From: [Flexibacter] sp. ATCC 35208
Lineage (GTDB): Bacteria > Bacteroidota > Bacteroidia > Chitinophagales > Chitinophagaceae
Reading direction: 5' to 3'
NCBI RefSeq assembly: GCF_001975825.1
Contig: NZ_MTKN01000049.1
Location: forward strand, 303-60,733
DNA: 60,431 nt
How positions within the stretch are numbered: position 1 is the first letter of the stretch; every line of letters begins with the position of its first letter. Under the pieces are notes generated by a model. It was not told the DNA's origin. It did not search any database and saw only the letters and a program-made list of their open reading frames with translations. The translations under genes were made by a program, and so were the position numbers. Of the stretch, positions 16,297-23,800 are shown one piece after another.

Positions 16297-17586
16297 ATGA
16301 TGATGCGTACCACCAACAAATCAATTAACAGGCGGGATTGGTTAAAGGCCACCGCCCTATTTACGGGAGGGTTGACAATGTTGCCACCTATGTTGCAAGG
16401 GTTGCAGGCGGCGCCTGCTGCGGAGGCTTCTGTTACAACGTTAGAACCTCCCGTTTCAGCTTTAGGTCATTCCGGGTTAGCGGCCAACAACCTACAGACC
16501 TCATTGACCAGTTTATCTGCAGAAACGACATCTCCGCTCACGGGTTTACATGCCGATGCCGCTATTGAGCCCCGCATTCCCGGCATACTCAAAGCCCGCT
16601 TATTTGCCAATGAAAACCCATTCGGCCCTTCCACAATTGCTAAAAAAGCGATGATAGACAGTATGGACAATGGCTATCAATATCCATTCATGCTACTCAA
16701 AGACCTGGAAGCAAAAATTTGCGCCTATGAAGGTCTCGATGCAAAAATGCTCATGACAAGTGCGGGATCATCTCCTTTACTATTAGGAACTGCTATTACA
16801 TTATTAAGTAATGGTGGAAATGTCGTCAGCGCAGACCCTACTTACGATGACTTACCCACCCGCTGTGAAAAAATAAAAGCTACCTGGATCAAAGTGCCGT
16901 TAAAAGCAGATTACACACATGATCTGGATGCAATGGAAAAGGCGATTAATAAAGACACGAAACTCGTTTACATCTGCAATCCCAACAACCCTACGGGCAC
17001 CATTGTAGACGTAGCAAAATTAAAAGACTTCTGCGAGCGGGTATCTAAAAAAGTCCCTGTCTTTGTAGATGAAGCCTACATTGATTACCTCCCTGATCCA
17101 GCGGCTACTACACTTATAGAAAGCGTAAAGAAAGGACAGAACCTCATCATCGCGCGCACCTTTTCAAAAGTATATGGGCTGGCCGGACTTCGTATTGGTT
17201 ATGTCATCGCCCAACCAGCTATGATCGATCTATTAAGCCATTATTCCGCTGCCGGTGGATATGCATTGTCATTACCAGCTATAACTGCTGCATTGGCAAG
17301 TTATAATGACAAACCTTATATAGATGAAGTGAAAAAGAAGATGGAAGCCAGCAAGCGCTTCTTGTATGAAACACTGAAGAAAGAGGGGTATACGTATATT
17401 CCATCTCATACCAACTTCGTCATGTTCCCCTTAAAAATGGAAGGCCAGCGATTTGTAGAAGAAATGGGCAAAAGGGGTGTAGGGCTGCGCAACTGGAAAC
17501 TAAATAACGAGGATTGGTGCAGGATCAGCATTGGTCGTCTGGATGAAATGCAGGCATTTGCAGCTGCTTTTAAAGAATTATCTTAA
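16297..17586 (+). CDS. Tat-exported PLP aminotransferase, histidinol-phosphate aminotransferase-like
   Basis: 429 aa class I/II aminotransferase. The twin-arginine signal is NRRDWLK (R12-R13) with a hydrophobic stretch to about residue 40, followed by a 50-residue low-complexity linker before the enzyme domain. The PLP-site motifs are clear: CNPNNPTG (227-234), DEAYIDY (258-264), the Schiff-base lysine in TFSK (K291), and R299 in GLAGLRIGY. Sequence resembles HisC/CobD types, but export argues against histidine biosynthesis. It follows the amine oxidase by 6 nt and precedes the Hint protein by 8 nt. A shared extracytoplasmic pathway on an amino acid or amine is inference. Confidence 0.87.
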   Translation: MMMRTTNKSINRRDWLKATALFTGGLTMLPPMLQGLQAAPAAEASVTTLEPPVSALGHSGLAANNLQTSLTSLSAETTSPLTGLHADAAIEPRIPGILKARLFANENPFGPSTIAKKAMIDSMDNGYQYPFMLLKDLEAKICAYEGLDAKMLMTSAGSSPLLLGTAITLLSNGGNVVSADPTYDDLPTRCEKIKATWIKVPLKADYTHDLDAMEKAINKDTKLVYICNPNNPTGTIVDVAKLKDFCERVSKKVPVFVDEAYIDYLPDPAATTLIESVKKGQNLIIARTFSKVYGLAGLRIGYVIAQPAMIDLLSHYSAAGGYALSLPAITAALASYNDKPYIDEVKKKMEASKRFLYETLKKEGYTYIPSHTNFVMFPLKMEGQRFVEEMGKRGVGLRNWKLNNEDWCRISIGRLDEMQAFAAAFKELS

Positions 17587-17594
17587 ATAGAATT

Positions 17595-18578
17595 ATGCGC
17601 ACACTACTATTATTATATTTTTGTTTTGGTTGGATATACACAGCATTCGCACAATCAAGACCCATTCGCACGGACGAATACGACAGAGCAAAGACATTTA
17701 CAGTAAAAGACCTGGATAACGATACGTATGTAAAGTTCAACAACGCGTACGTACTGGATCGCTATGAAATGCGCAAACCGTATATCATCACGGGAGATGA
17801 TGGATTGAAGAAACGTATCGACCTTTATCGCCTGGTGGCCAAAGACAGTATGATGGATATTGGCACTGTAATATTCTACACAAATGAGAAAGGTACTTTA
17901 TACACAGCGGTATTGCCTTTGTTCAACAGTAATCCTGAAATCTGGAATAAGTATTTCGAAGATATTCATGCGATAGACAAAGTAGAGAAAAACTATGTAT
18001 TGAAATTATCCTACGTGCTCTCGCGCGAGTTTAGTTTCCAATTATATAAATCCATGAATGCGGGGAAAGATGTAAAAGCAGAAGGCGCAACGTATGGTAC
18101 CGACATTTGTTTTCCGGGAGATGAACAGGTGACACTTGCCGATGGTTCGCAGAAGACACTAAAGAACATTCTGCCCGGAGATAAAATCATTAGTCTTGAT
18201 GCGGTGACACATACGACCAGTATTATGAAAGTAAAAGAACTGGTGGTACATCAACCGGCAAATTATGCAATTACGCAATTACTGGCGGTGCATGTAGTAG
18301 CGAATGATACACAGGATGCACATGTAGTAAGTATTTCTGGAAAGATACTACAGGCAACACCGAATCATCCCATACAAACATCAGCAGGGAAGAAGAAGAT
18401 GGGAGAGGTGAGAGATGGAGAAGAGTTGTTGTGTATAGATGAGCAAAGCAAACAGGTACTCACTTATGTAGTGGTAAATAAAACAGAAAAAGCGAATGGT
18501 ACGCAGCCTGTATATAATATTGTAGCAGAAGGAGAGGGGACGTTTATCATGAATAGCATGATGGTTCTGCAGAAATAA
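17595..18578 (+). CDS. Secreted protein with C-terminal Hint (hedgehog/intein) autoprocessing domain
   Basis: 327 aa. A signal peptide ends at about residue 20. Residues 21-170 are an unrecognised exported domain. The Hint domain begins at C172 (ICFPGDEQVTLADG), the nucleophile that would form the thioester. It continues with a TxxH motif (T255-H258, in ATPNHPI) and a final strand VYNIVAEGEGTFIMN. There is no terminal Asn or His-Asn; the chain ends MMVLQK. Cleavage by thioester and attack of an outside nucleophile, as in hedgehog-type proteins, is thus possible, whereas splicing is not. It is the third gene of the cluster and is followed by a very strong terminator. The target of processing is unknown. 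Confidence 0.85.
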   Translation: MRTLLLLYFCFGWIYTAFAQSRPIRTDEYDRAKTFTVKDLDNDTYVKFNNAYVLDRYEMRKPYIITGDDGLKKRIDLYRLVAKDSMMDIGTVIFYTNEKGTLYTAVLPLFNSNPEIWNKYFEDIHAIDKVEKNYVLKLSYVLSREFSFQLYKSMNAGKDVKAEGATYGTDICFPGDEQVTLADGSQKTLKNILPGDKIISLDAVTHTTSIMKVKELVVHQPANYAITQLLAVHVVANDTQDAHVVSISGKILQATPNHPIQTSAGKKKMGEVRDGEELLCIDEQSKQVLTYVVVNKTEKANGTQPVYNIVAEGEGTFIMNSMMVLQK

Positions 18579-18596
18579 TTCTCAGGTGATTTACCT

Positions 18597-18641
18597 TAAG
18601 AAAAAGCGTTACTTACTTGCAGTAAGTAACGCTTTTTCTTA
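18597..18641 (+). terminator. Perfect 21-bp hairpin terminator after the Hint gene
   Basis: TAAGAAAAAGCGTTACTTAC plus one base pairs exactly with its complement over a 3-nt loop (TGC, 18618-18620). The right arm ends CTTTTTCTTA, giving the U-tract. It is symmetric enough to act in both directions, but no convergent gene uses it. Confidence 0.9.
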
Positions 18642-18777
18642 TAAATAACAATGGCATTATCATTTAAAAAACCACATTATAAACTGAAAAAAATATTGAA
18701 TTAGTTGCGTTTTTTTCAACCTATATTCGTTAGCTTTAGATAGACAATTCCATTGTAGAAAAACCAAAATTCACAAC

Positions 18778-19320
18778 ATGTCAACCTCATTTTACAATTT
18801 TGATCATTACATAGAAGCAAATGAAAAACGGGATACAGCAATAAGAACCGAATATGATAAAACGATTAGTCGGGTATCAAACATTTTAATTATTTATTCA
18901 GGCATATCTGCATTTCTGGTTTCAATATGCAAAGATTTTTTTTCTTTACCATTTAATACCTGGTATTTTATTGCATTGATGTTATTTGGAATTCTTTTCC
19001 TGATATCATTTGTGTATGCGATTCGATTCTTATTTCCAATCGTCATTCCATTTCTTTTGGTACCCCAATGGTACTTCGGAAAAGTACGATCAGAGATGGA
19101 AGCTGCTTTCTCTAATGAGTCTGAGCTTACAGATGAAATAAAAGAGCAGATAAATCAGCAAATAAAAAACTCGTATTTAGAGGAATTAAAAGGCTCCATT
19201 GATTTTAATAGTAAGGTTGTTATACGCAAACAAGGATATTACAACAAAGCATTAAAACATGCAATATTTTGCATATTCCCATTCATCATATGCATCATAT
19301 TTTATTTAAGTCATAAATAA
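18778..19320 (+). CDS. Membrane protein of unknown function with three hydrophobic helices
   Basis: 180 aa, unrecognised. A charged N-terminal helix is followed by two adjacent hydrophobic segments (about 33-50 and 60-92), a charged cytosolic-type helix of about 60 residues (EMEAAFSNESELTDEI, NQQIKNSYLEELK), and a third hydrophobic segment at the C-terminus (about 161-177). The layout recalls small SLATT-type membrane effectors, but no motif proves that. Base composition is clearly more AT-rich than in the flanks. A 67-aa gene follows 11 nt later, and a hairpin terminator closes the pair. Confidence 0.65.
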   Translation: MSTSFYNFDHYIEANEKRDTAIRTEYDKTISRVSNILIIYSGISAFLVSICKDFFSLPFNTWYFIALMLFGILFLISFVYAIRFLFPIVIPFLLVPQWYFGKVRSEMEAAFSNESELTDEIKEQINQQIKNSYLEELKGSIDFNSKVVIRKQGYYNKALKHAIFCIFPFIICIIFYLSHK

Positions 19321-19331
19321 AAACCAACAAA

Positions 19332-19535
19332 ATGAATAAAAAAAGTGAAAGAAGGATTTCAGATTTTAAACTGCAACCTGAATCTAAACCTAATGAAGGA
19401 ACCATGTTCTTTGGTATTCCTGAAGACCAGCAGATAAAAGTAGAACTTGGGTTTATTAATTTCTGGACTGGCAAAATCACTCCGGGTAAGTTCATATTAC
19501 CAAATGGGAAAGTAATATTAACTTACCCATATTAA
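19332..19535 (+). CDS. Small hypothetical protein paired with the preceding membrane protein
   Basis: 67 aa, unrecognised, no signal peptide. It is charged at the start (MNKKSERRISDFKLQPE), and the rest alternates short beta-like stretches (QIKVELGFINF, GKFILPNGKVILTY). It begins 11 nt after the membrane protein gene and ends 1 nt before a terminator, so the pair forms one transcription unit. Its composition is AT-rich like its partner. Confidence 0.55.
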   Translation: MNKKSERRISDFKLQPESKPNEGTMFFGIPEDQQIKVELGFINFWTGKITPGKFILPNGKVILTYPY

Positions 19536-19536
19536 A

Positions 19537-19570
19537 AAGAGCGCATTTGCTTTCGTGCAAATGCGCTCTT
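19537..19570 (+). terminator. Terminator of the AT-rich two-gene unit
   Basis: Perfect 14-bp stem AAGAGCGCATTTGC with its complement around the loop TTTCGT, followed by CTATAAAG. The right-hand strand ends CTCTT, so the U-tract is short. Confidence 0.8.
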
Positions 19571-19599
19571 CTATAAAGAAAACTATTTTATACGTTCTT

Positions 19600-19745
19600 G
19601 TATCAATCAAAACATTGAATACGCATCTTAATCAAACGACTTACTGCGCTAATTTCTATCAATCGAAACATTCAATACACACCTCAATCAACCTAACCAT
19701 TTAACACACTAACTTCTATCAACCAAACCATGACTCCCCTATCTT
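19600..19745. repeat. Degenerate tandem repeat of about 59 bp
   Basis: Two diverged units beginning TATCAATCRAAACATT (about 19601 and 19659), plus a truncated third (about 19717, TATCAACCAAACCAT), fill the gap between the terminator and the next convergent lipoprotein gene. No coding sense and no strong hairpin are seen. Confidence 0.55.
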
Positions 19746-19759
19746 CTCAATCCCCCCAT

Positions 19760-20509
19760 CTATTGTTGTAACAGCGTATCCACCTCCGGTACCACCCCCT
19801 CACTATCCACCATCAAATCATTATACTCAATCCTACTCGTCTCCGACAAATCCCTCCTCACATCCCCCTCTTTCATCCCCTTCACAAATTCCCCTTTCTG
19901 TATAATACAAATCGCCCCATACACATTATTCATACTCAACTGTACCCACACCTCTGCACCTCTATTCCTCAACACATACGTATTCAACTCAATCCCCCCG
20001 AACCCCACAGTAAATCCTCTCTCCTTATCATAAATCTCATCATCACCCACTCTCTCCATCTCCGCCTTTGTTGGTATATCGGTACTTACTTTCACACCTC
20101 CCACACTCGTTATCATCTTATCATAACTCTTCTCCACCTTCGAAATACTAAACATTGCCGGTTTACTTTCCTCCCTCACCAACTCCGCCTTAAACGTCTT
20201 CCCTTCCACCGGCATCAATTTCCCATCAGCGAGAAAATATTCCTCACCTCTATCTTTCAACTTCACATTCCTATACTGATACCCCTTCGGCGCAGGGAAA
20301 AAAGGGAAATCCCCCAAATCTAAATTCGTCTTTGGTACCTTGCTCATATTAAATGCAGCACGTGCAACAGCAGGATAAGTCTCTGCAGTATCTGCAGCTA
20401 CCATAGTATCTGTAACAGTGCTATCATTATGAACAATGGGTTGTTTATGCGGTTGGCAGGCTGGAAGTATATACAATAGAGGTAATAGCGCATAGAGATA
20501 CCGTTTCAT
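19760..20509 (-). CDS. Lipoprotein of unknown function
   Basis: 249 aa from the ATG at 20509; the frame extends 8 codons further, but this start gives a normal signal peptide. Basic residues precede a hydrophobic core and the lipobox LPAC. A threonine- and aspartate-rich tether follows. The mature domain has no motif I recognise (GDFPFFPAPKGYQYRN and VGFGGIELNTYVLRNRG are its most distinctive stretches). Domain pattern suggests a beta-rich surface protein of the OmpA-associated or DUF type, but this is not certain. The product is expected to be lipid-anchored in the envelope. Confidence 0.72.
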   Translation of the reverse strand: MKRYLYALLPLLYILPACQPHKQPIVHNDSTVTDTMVAADTAETYPAVARAAFNMSKVPKTNLDLGDFPFFPAPKGYQYRNVKLKDRGEEYFLADGKLMPVEGKTFKAELVREESKPAMFSISKVEKSYDKMITSVGGVKVSTDIPTKAEMERVGDDEIYDKERGFTVGFGGIELNTYVLRNRGAEVWVQLSMNNVYGAICIIQKGEFVKGMKEGDVRRDLSETSRIEYNDLMVDSEGVVPEVDTLLQQ

Positions 20510-20677
20510 AGAATGCATATATTTGGCTGACATTAAACAACAATCATGCTAATAAAAGTTGGATAGCTAGGAAGACAAATATAATACGCTCATATTCAAT
20601 ATACAAGAGGCCAGCCAAAAAGATTCGGCTGACCTCCTGATTTATCGGGATTTTACATAATCTGGAACGATATTCCA

Positions 20678-22810
20678 TCACACCACCACACTAGCCGGCG
20701 CCTGCTCATACCCTTCAAACGTAATCGACACAGCAGCCCTTCCCGCACACAACGATCTCAACGTATCCACATACCCAAACAACTCTGCCAACGGCACATC
20801 TGCAGTAATCACCTGCGCATTCCCTCTCATTTCCATATTCCTTATCATACCACGTCTTCTATTCATATCCCCCGTCACCACACCTGTATATTCTTCAGGC
20901 GTAGTCACCTCCACACTCATCACTGGCTCCAACAACCTTGGCCTTGCCTGCGCCGCCACACTCTTAAAACCAATAATCGCAGCATGTTCAAAATCCAGCG
21001 CATGAGAATCATTATCATGTATCACACCATCCAACAACCGCACTCTCATAGACTGCATCGGATACCCAGCCAATACACCCGTCTTCATTGCCTCTTCAAA
21101 ACCTTTCTGCACAGCAGGAATATATTCTCTGGGAATTGCACCACCCTTAATCTCATTCACAAACTCCAAACCAGCTAACCCATCCGCACGAGGTCCCAGT
21201 TCAAACTGAATCACCGCAAAACTACCACTACCACCATTCTGCTTCTTATACACTTCCTTGTGGATAACAGAAGATGTAAACACCTCCTTATAAGCAATCT
21301 GCGGTTGACCCTTACTCACTTCCAACTGATAATTCGTCGCTATCTTTTCAAGTACAACTTCCAGGTGCAACTCACCCATACCTTTCAGGATCGTCTGTCC
21401 GGAAGCCGCATCCACACTTACCTGCAATGTAGGATCTTCATCCACCAATCTTGCCAGCACCTCACCCAACCTGTTCGCATCTTTCGCCAGTTTCGCTTCC
21501 ACCGCATAACCAATCATTGGCTCAGGGAAATGAATGCTTTCCAAAGAAACAGGATGCGCAGGATCAGACAGCGTATCACCCGTACGCACTTCTTTCAAAC
21601 CTACTACCGCACCAATATCACCAGCACCAATTTCTTCCACGGCTTCAAACTTGTCAGACATAATACGCAGCAATCTGCTGACACGTACTTTCTTATTCGT
21701 ACGACTATTCCACACCATGTCACCAGTACGCAACGCACCAGTATACACTCTCACCAAAGTCAACTTGCCGGCATACTCATCTGCCATGATCTTGAATGCT
21801 AACGCTGCCAACGGGCTTTCGATTATAGTAGGAGAAAGACGTTCACTTTTTGCTGCCAACGGACTTTCACTTCCCGCAAGAGATTGACCTTCGCGTTCTG
21901 CTGAAAACGAACTTTCACTTCCCACAGAAGATCGACCTTCACCTTCTTCAGCCAATGGGCTTTCGACGTCCACAGGAGAAGGCAAATAACGCACCACCGC
22001 ATCCAGCAAAGGCTGTACACCCTTATTCCGATACGCCGCCGCTGCCAGCACAGGTATCAACACACGACTCAGCGTAGCCTTTCTGACAGCAGTAACTAAA
22101 TCCTCATTCGTTACACTAGCCGGATCATCTGTGTACTTTTCAAAGATATGCTCATCAACCAATGACAACTCTTCCAGCAATGTTTGCCTTGCCTGCAAAG
22201 CAGCCTGTTGCAAAGTAGCAGGTATCTCAGTAACCACAAATTGTTTACCATCATCACTATTCCACACATATGCCTCCATAGTGATCAGATCAATCACACC
22301 AGAGAAATTATCCTCTGCACCAATCGGTATCTGCACCGGCACCACATTCGCCTGCAACATATTTCTAATCTCCCGGACTACATGCTGGAAGTCCGCACCC
22401 TGTCTATCCATCTTATTGATGAGCACAATTCTCGGCACTCCATACTTATCCGCTTGTCTCCACACCGTTTCAGATTGTGGTTGTACACCGGACTTCGCAC
22501 AGAACACCACGACACCACCATCCAACACGCGCAGTGAACGTTCTACTTCCGCCGTAAAGTCAATGTGACCGGGGGTATCGATCAGATTAATCTGATGATC
22601 TTGCCAATAAGTAGTAATGGCAGCAGAAGATATCGTGATACCACGTTTTTCTTCCTGCGGATCACTATCCATGACAGTATTCCCTTCATCGACACTACCT
22701 AATTTATGCGTCAAACCCGTGTAGTACAACATACGTTCAGTGACGGTAGTTTTACCGGCATCGACATGGGCCATGATTCCTATATTCCTATATTGAGATA
22801 AACGTTTCAT
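20678..22810 (-). CDS. Elongation factor G paralogue with an internal repeat insert
   Basis: 710 aa translational GTPase. G motifs are AHVDAGKT (14-21), DTPGH (78-82) and NKMD (132-135); domains II to V follow with normal spacing (MGELHLEVV, GGAIPREYIPAV). Between the G domain and domain II, residues 283-330 hold three tandem 16-residue units that each begin ESPLA or ESSFS, inserted before the native SPLAALAFKIM. A single fusA usually sits in a ribosomal-protein operon. This solitary copy with an attenuator-like leader is more likely a second EF-G (recycling, stress or antibiotic-related). I avoid the fusA symbol because the paralogue type cannot be settled here. Confidence 0.92.
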   Translation of the reverse strand: MKRLSQYRNIGIMAHVDAGKTTVTERMLYYTGLTHKLGSVDEGNTVMDSDPQEEKRGITISSAAITTYWQDHQINLIDTPGHIDFTAEVERSLRVLDGGVVVFCAKSGVQPQSETVWRQADKYGVPRIVLINKMDRQGADFQHVVREIRNMLQANVVPVQIPIGAEDNFSGVIDLITMEAYVWNSDDGKQFVVTEIPATLQQAALQARQTLLEELSLVDEHIFEKYTDDPASVTNEDLVTAVRKATLSRVLIPVLAAAAYRNKGVQPLLDAVVRYLPSPVDVESPLAEEGEGRSSVGSESSFSAEREGQSLAGSESPLAAKSERLSPTIIESPLAALAFKIMADEYAGKLTLVRVYTGALRTGDMVWNSRTNKKVRVSRLLRIMSDKFEAVEEIGAGDIGAVVGLKEVRTGDTLSDPAHPVSLESIHFPEPMIGYAVEAKLAKDANRLGEVLARLVDEDPTLQVSVDAASGQTILKGMGELHLEVVLEKIATNYQLEVSKGQPQIAYKEVFTSSVIHKEVYKKQNGGSGSFAVIQFELGPRADGLAGLEFVNEIKGGAIPREYIPAVQKGFEEAMKTGVLAGYPMQSMRVRLLDGVIHDNDSHALDFEHAAIIGFKSVAAQARPRLLEPVMSVEVTTPEEYTGVVTGDMNRRRGMIRNMEMRGNAQVITADVPLAELFGYVDTLRSLCAGRAAVSITFEGYEQAPASVVV
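21809..21964 (-). repeat. 48-bp in-frame tandem repeat inside the EF-G gene
   Basis: Three diverged units of 48 bp encode ESPLAEEGEGRSSVGS, ESSFSAEREGQSLAGS and ESPLAAKSERLSPTII, ahead of the native ESPLAALAFK. The frame is kept because the unit is a multiple of three. The insert falls at the linker between the G domain and domain II. Confidence 0.88.
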
Positions 22811-22822
22811 AAAATAAATGTT

Positions 22823-22860
22823 AAAAAAAAGCGCCTCCCGTTTGGTAACGAGAGGCGCTT
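22823..22860 (-). terminator. Intrinsic terminator 12 nt before the EF-G start codon (putative attenuator)
   Basis: On the minus strand AAGCGCCTCTCG pairs with CGGGAGGCGCTT (12 bp, one G-T pair) over the loop TTACCAAA, followed by a run of eight T. No gene lies upstream on this strand that it could terminate, so it probably controls read-through into EF-G. Confidence 0.75.
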
Positions 22861-23078
22861 GCTATGTGCAAATGCATTCCCTGTTACCGGACTAGTCTGG
22901 TAATTACGATAATCAATAATTTAATTGTCAGGAGCATCATGCTGTAAAATAATATAATTGCTAAAAGATTAATTTGACTCACGGGGGAGACAAGGCTTAC
23001 TTGAAAAACAATAAAAGCGATTGTGGGAGTGTGTAGTAGATGATACAACATATCCGGGTGCAAGGCTGCCTCCCCGTC

Positions 23079-23150
23079 TTAAATAAAGACGATACAAGTA
23101 CTGGCAATTACTGCCCTTATTACTGTACGATATGAGTTATGAGTAAACAT
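23079..23150 (-). CDS. Possible 23-codon leader peptide
   Basis: An ATG at the predicted transcription start opens a frame of 23 codons (MFTHNSYRTVIRAVIAST then CIVFI) that ends inside a small hairpin. It would be translated from a nearly leaderless end. Its composition is not typical of a protein. Its place before an attenuator-like terminator is the only support for it. Confidence 0.35.
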   Translation of the reverse strand: MFTHNSYRTVIRAVIASTCIVFI

Positions 23151-23154
23151 GGTG

Positions 23155-23185
23155 CAAATATATAAAGAATATCTATGAAAACAAA
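23155..23185 (-). promoter_or_regulatory. Consensus Bacteroidota promoter for the EF-G leader
   Basis: On the minus strand TTTG (23185-23182), a spacer of 19 nt, then TATATTTG (23162-23155): a full match to TTTG-N19-TAnnTTTG. The transcript would begin close to 23150. Confidence 0.75.
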
Positions 23186-23241
23186 ATCCACATAGGGGGC
23201 ATTGATTATCAATACCCTTAATTTTGTCGTAATTTACTGTT

Positions 23242-23544
23242 ATGACTAAGGATCGGAAATCACCACATATACTAAATACCTCTACGAATTTGTTAGGCTT
23301 TTGCCTGATCGTATTGACATCTATCAAGGTAGCGCGGTTCAATCACGTTACTGTGATTGATGATGTAACAGGTATAGCGGCTATATTGCTGATGGCCAGC
23401 TGTTTGTTTTCCTTCCTATCCCTGCGTTCTTCCAGGCCACAGTGGAGTGAAAAATTGGAGACGGCAGCTGATTATATCTTTCTTGCCGCACTGGTGTGCA
23501 TCAGCATCACCATTATTTTTGTATCCTTTAATTTATTGACTTAA
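23242..23544 (+). CDS. Small membrane protein with three hydrophobic helices
   Basis: 100 aa, unrecognised. Hydrophobic segments lie at about 16-30, 43-61 and 77-97, with short charged links. No signal peptidase site is evident, so it should be an inner-membrane protein. It is divergent from the EF-G leader. Its 3' end (F-N-L-L-T-stop) is the start of a 62-bp tandem array that runs to the end of the next, convergent gene. Confidence 0.6.
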   Translation: MTKDRKSPHILNTSTNLLGFCLIVLTSIKVARFNHVTVIDDVTGIAAILLMASCLFSFLSLRSSRPQWSEKLETAADYIFLAALVCISITIIFVSFNLLT

Positions 23545-23800
23545 GCTTAGCCTGCTTTATTAGCATCCACTATCATAAAGGTTACATCCTTAATTTATTG
23601 AAGTAAACTTAGTCTGCTTCATTGCCATCCACCATCATAAAATTTACATCCTTAATTTATTGAAGTAAGCTTAGCCTGCTTCATTGCCATCCACCATCAT
23701 AAAGTTTACATCCTTAATTTATTGAAGTAAGCTTAGCCTGCTTCATTGCCATCCACCATCATAAAGCTTACATCCTTAATTTATTGAAGTAAACTTATTC
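23529..23800. repeat. 62-bp tandem array bridging two convergent gene ends
   Basis: Units begin at 23529, 23591, 23653, 23715 and (partial) 23777, exactly 62 bp apart. The first unit contains the stop codon of the 100-aa gene, and the last runs into the end of the serpin-like gene. Later copies carry TTAATTTATTGAAGTAA in place of the gene's TTTAATTTATTGACTTAA. The second half of each unit (CTTCATTGCCATCCACCATC) also resembles the end of the opposing gene. Central units are more than 90 percent identical by eye. Confidence 0.9.

Larger units (their letters stand above)
22811..23150 (-). promoter_or_regulatory. Long structured leader of the EF-G paralogue
   Basis: About 340 nt separate the predicted transcription start (near 23150) from the EF-G start codon. 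On the minus strand it holds a possible 23-codon leader peptide, a short hairpin at that peptide's stop codon (GTCTT..AAGAC), complementary segments ACGGGGAG and CTCCCCCGT, a near-palindrome (22884-22902, GACTAGTC core flanked by TTACC and GGTAA), and finally an intrinsic terminator. The TTACC in the terminator loop can pair with GGTAA of the palindrome, a possible alternative structure. Confidence 0.6.

Noticed and set aside
21260..22568. Several long plus-strand open frames opposite the EF-G gene
   Set aside because: They are shadows of EF-G codon use on the other strand, with no start context and no family resemblance.
23529..23800. CRISPR array or dispersed REP element
   Set aside because: The whole 62-bp unit is repeated without spacers, and its ends match the adjacent gene ends.
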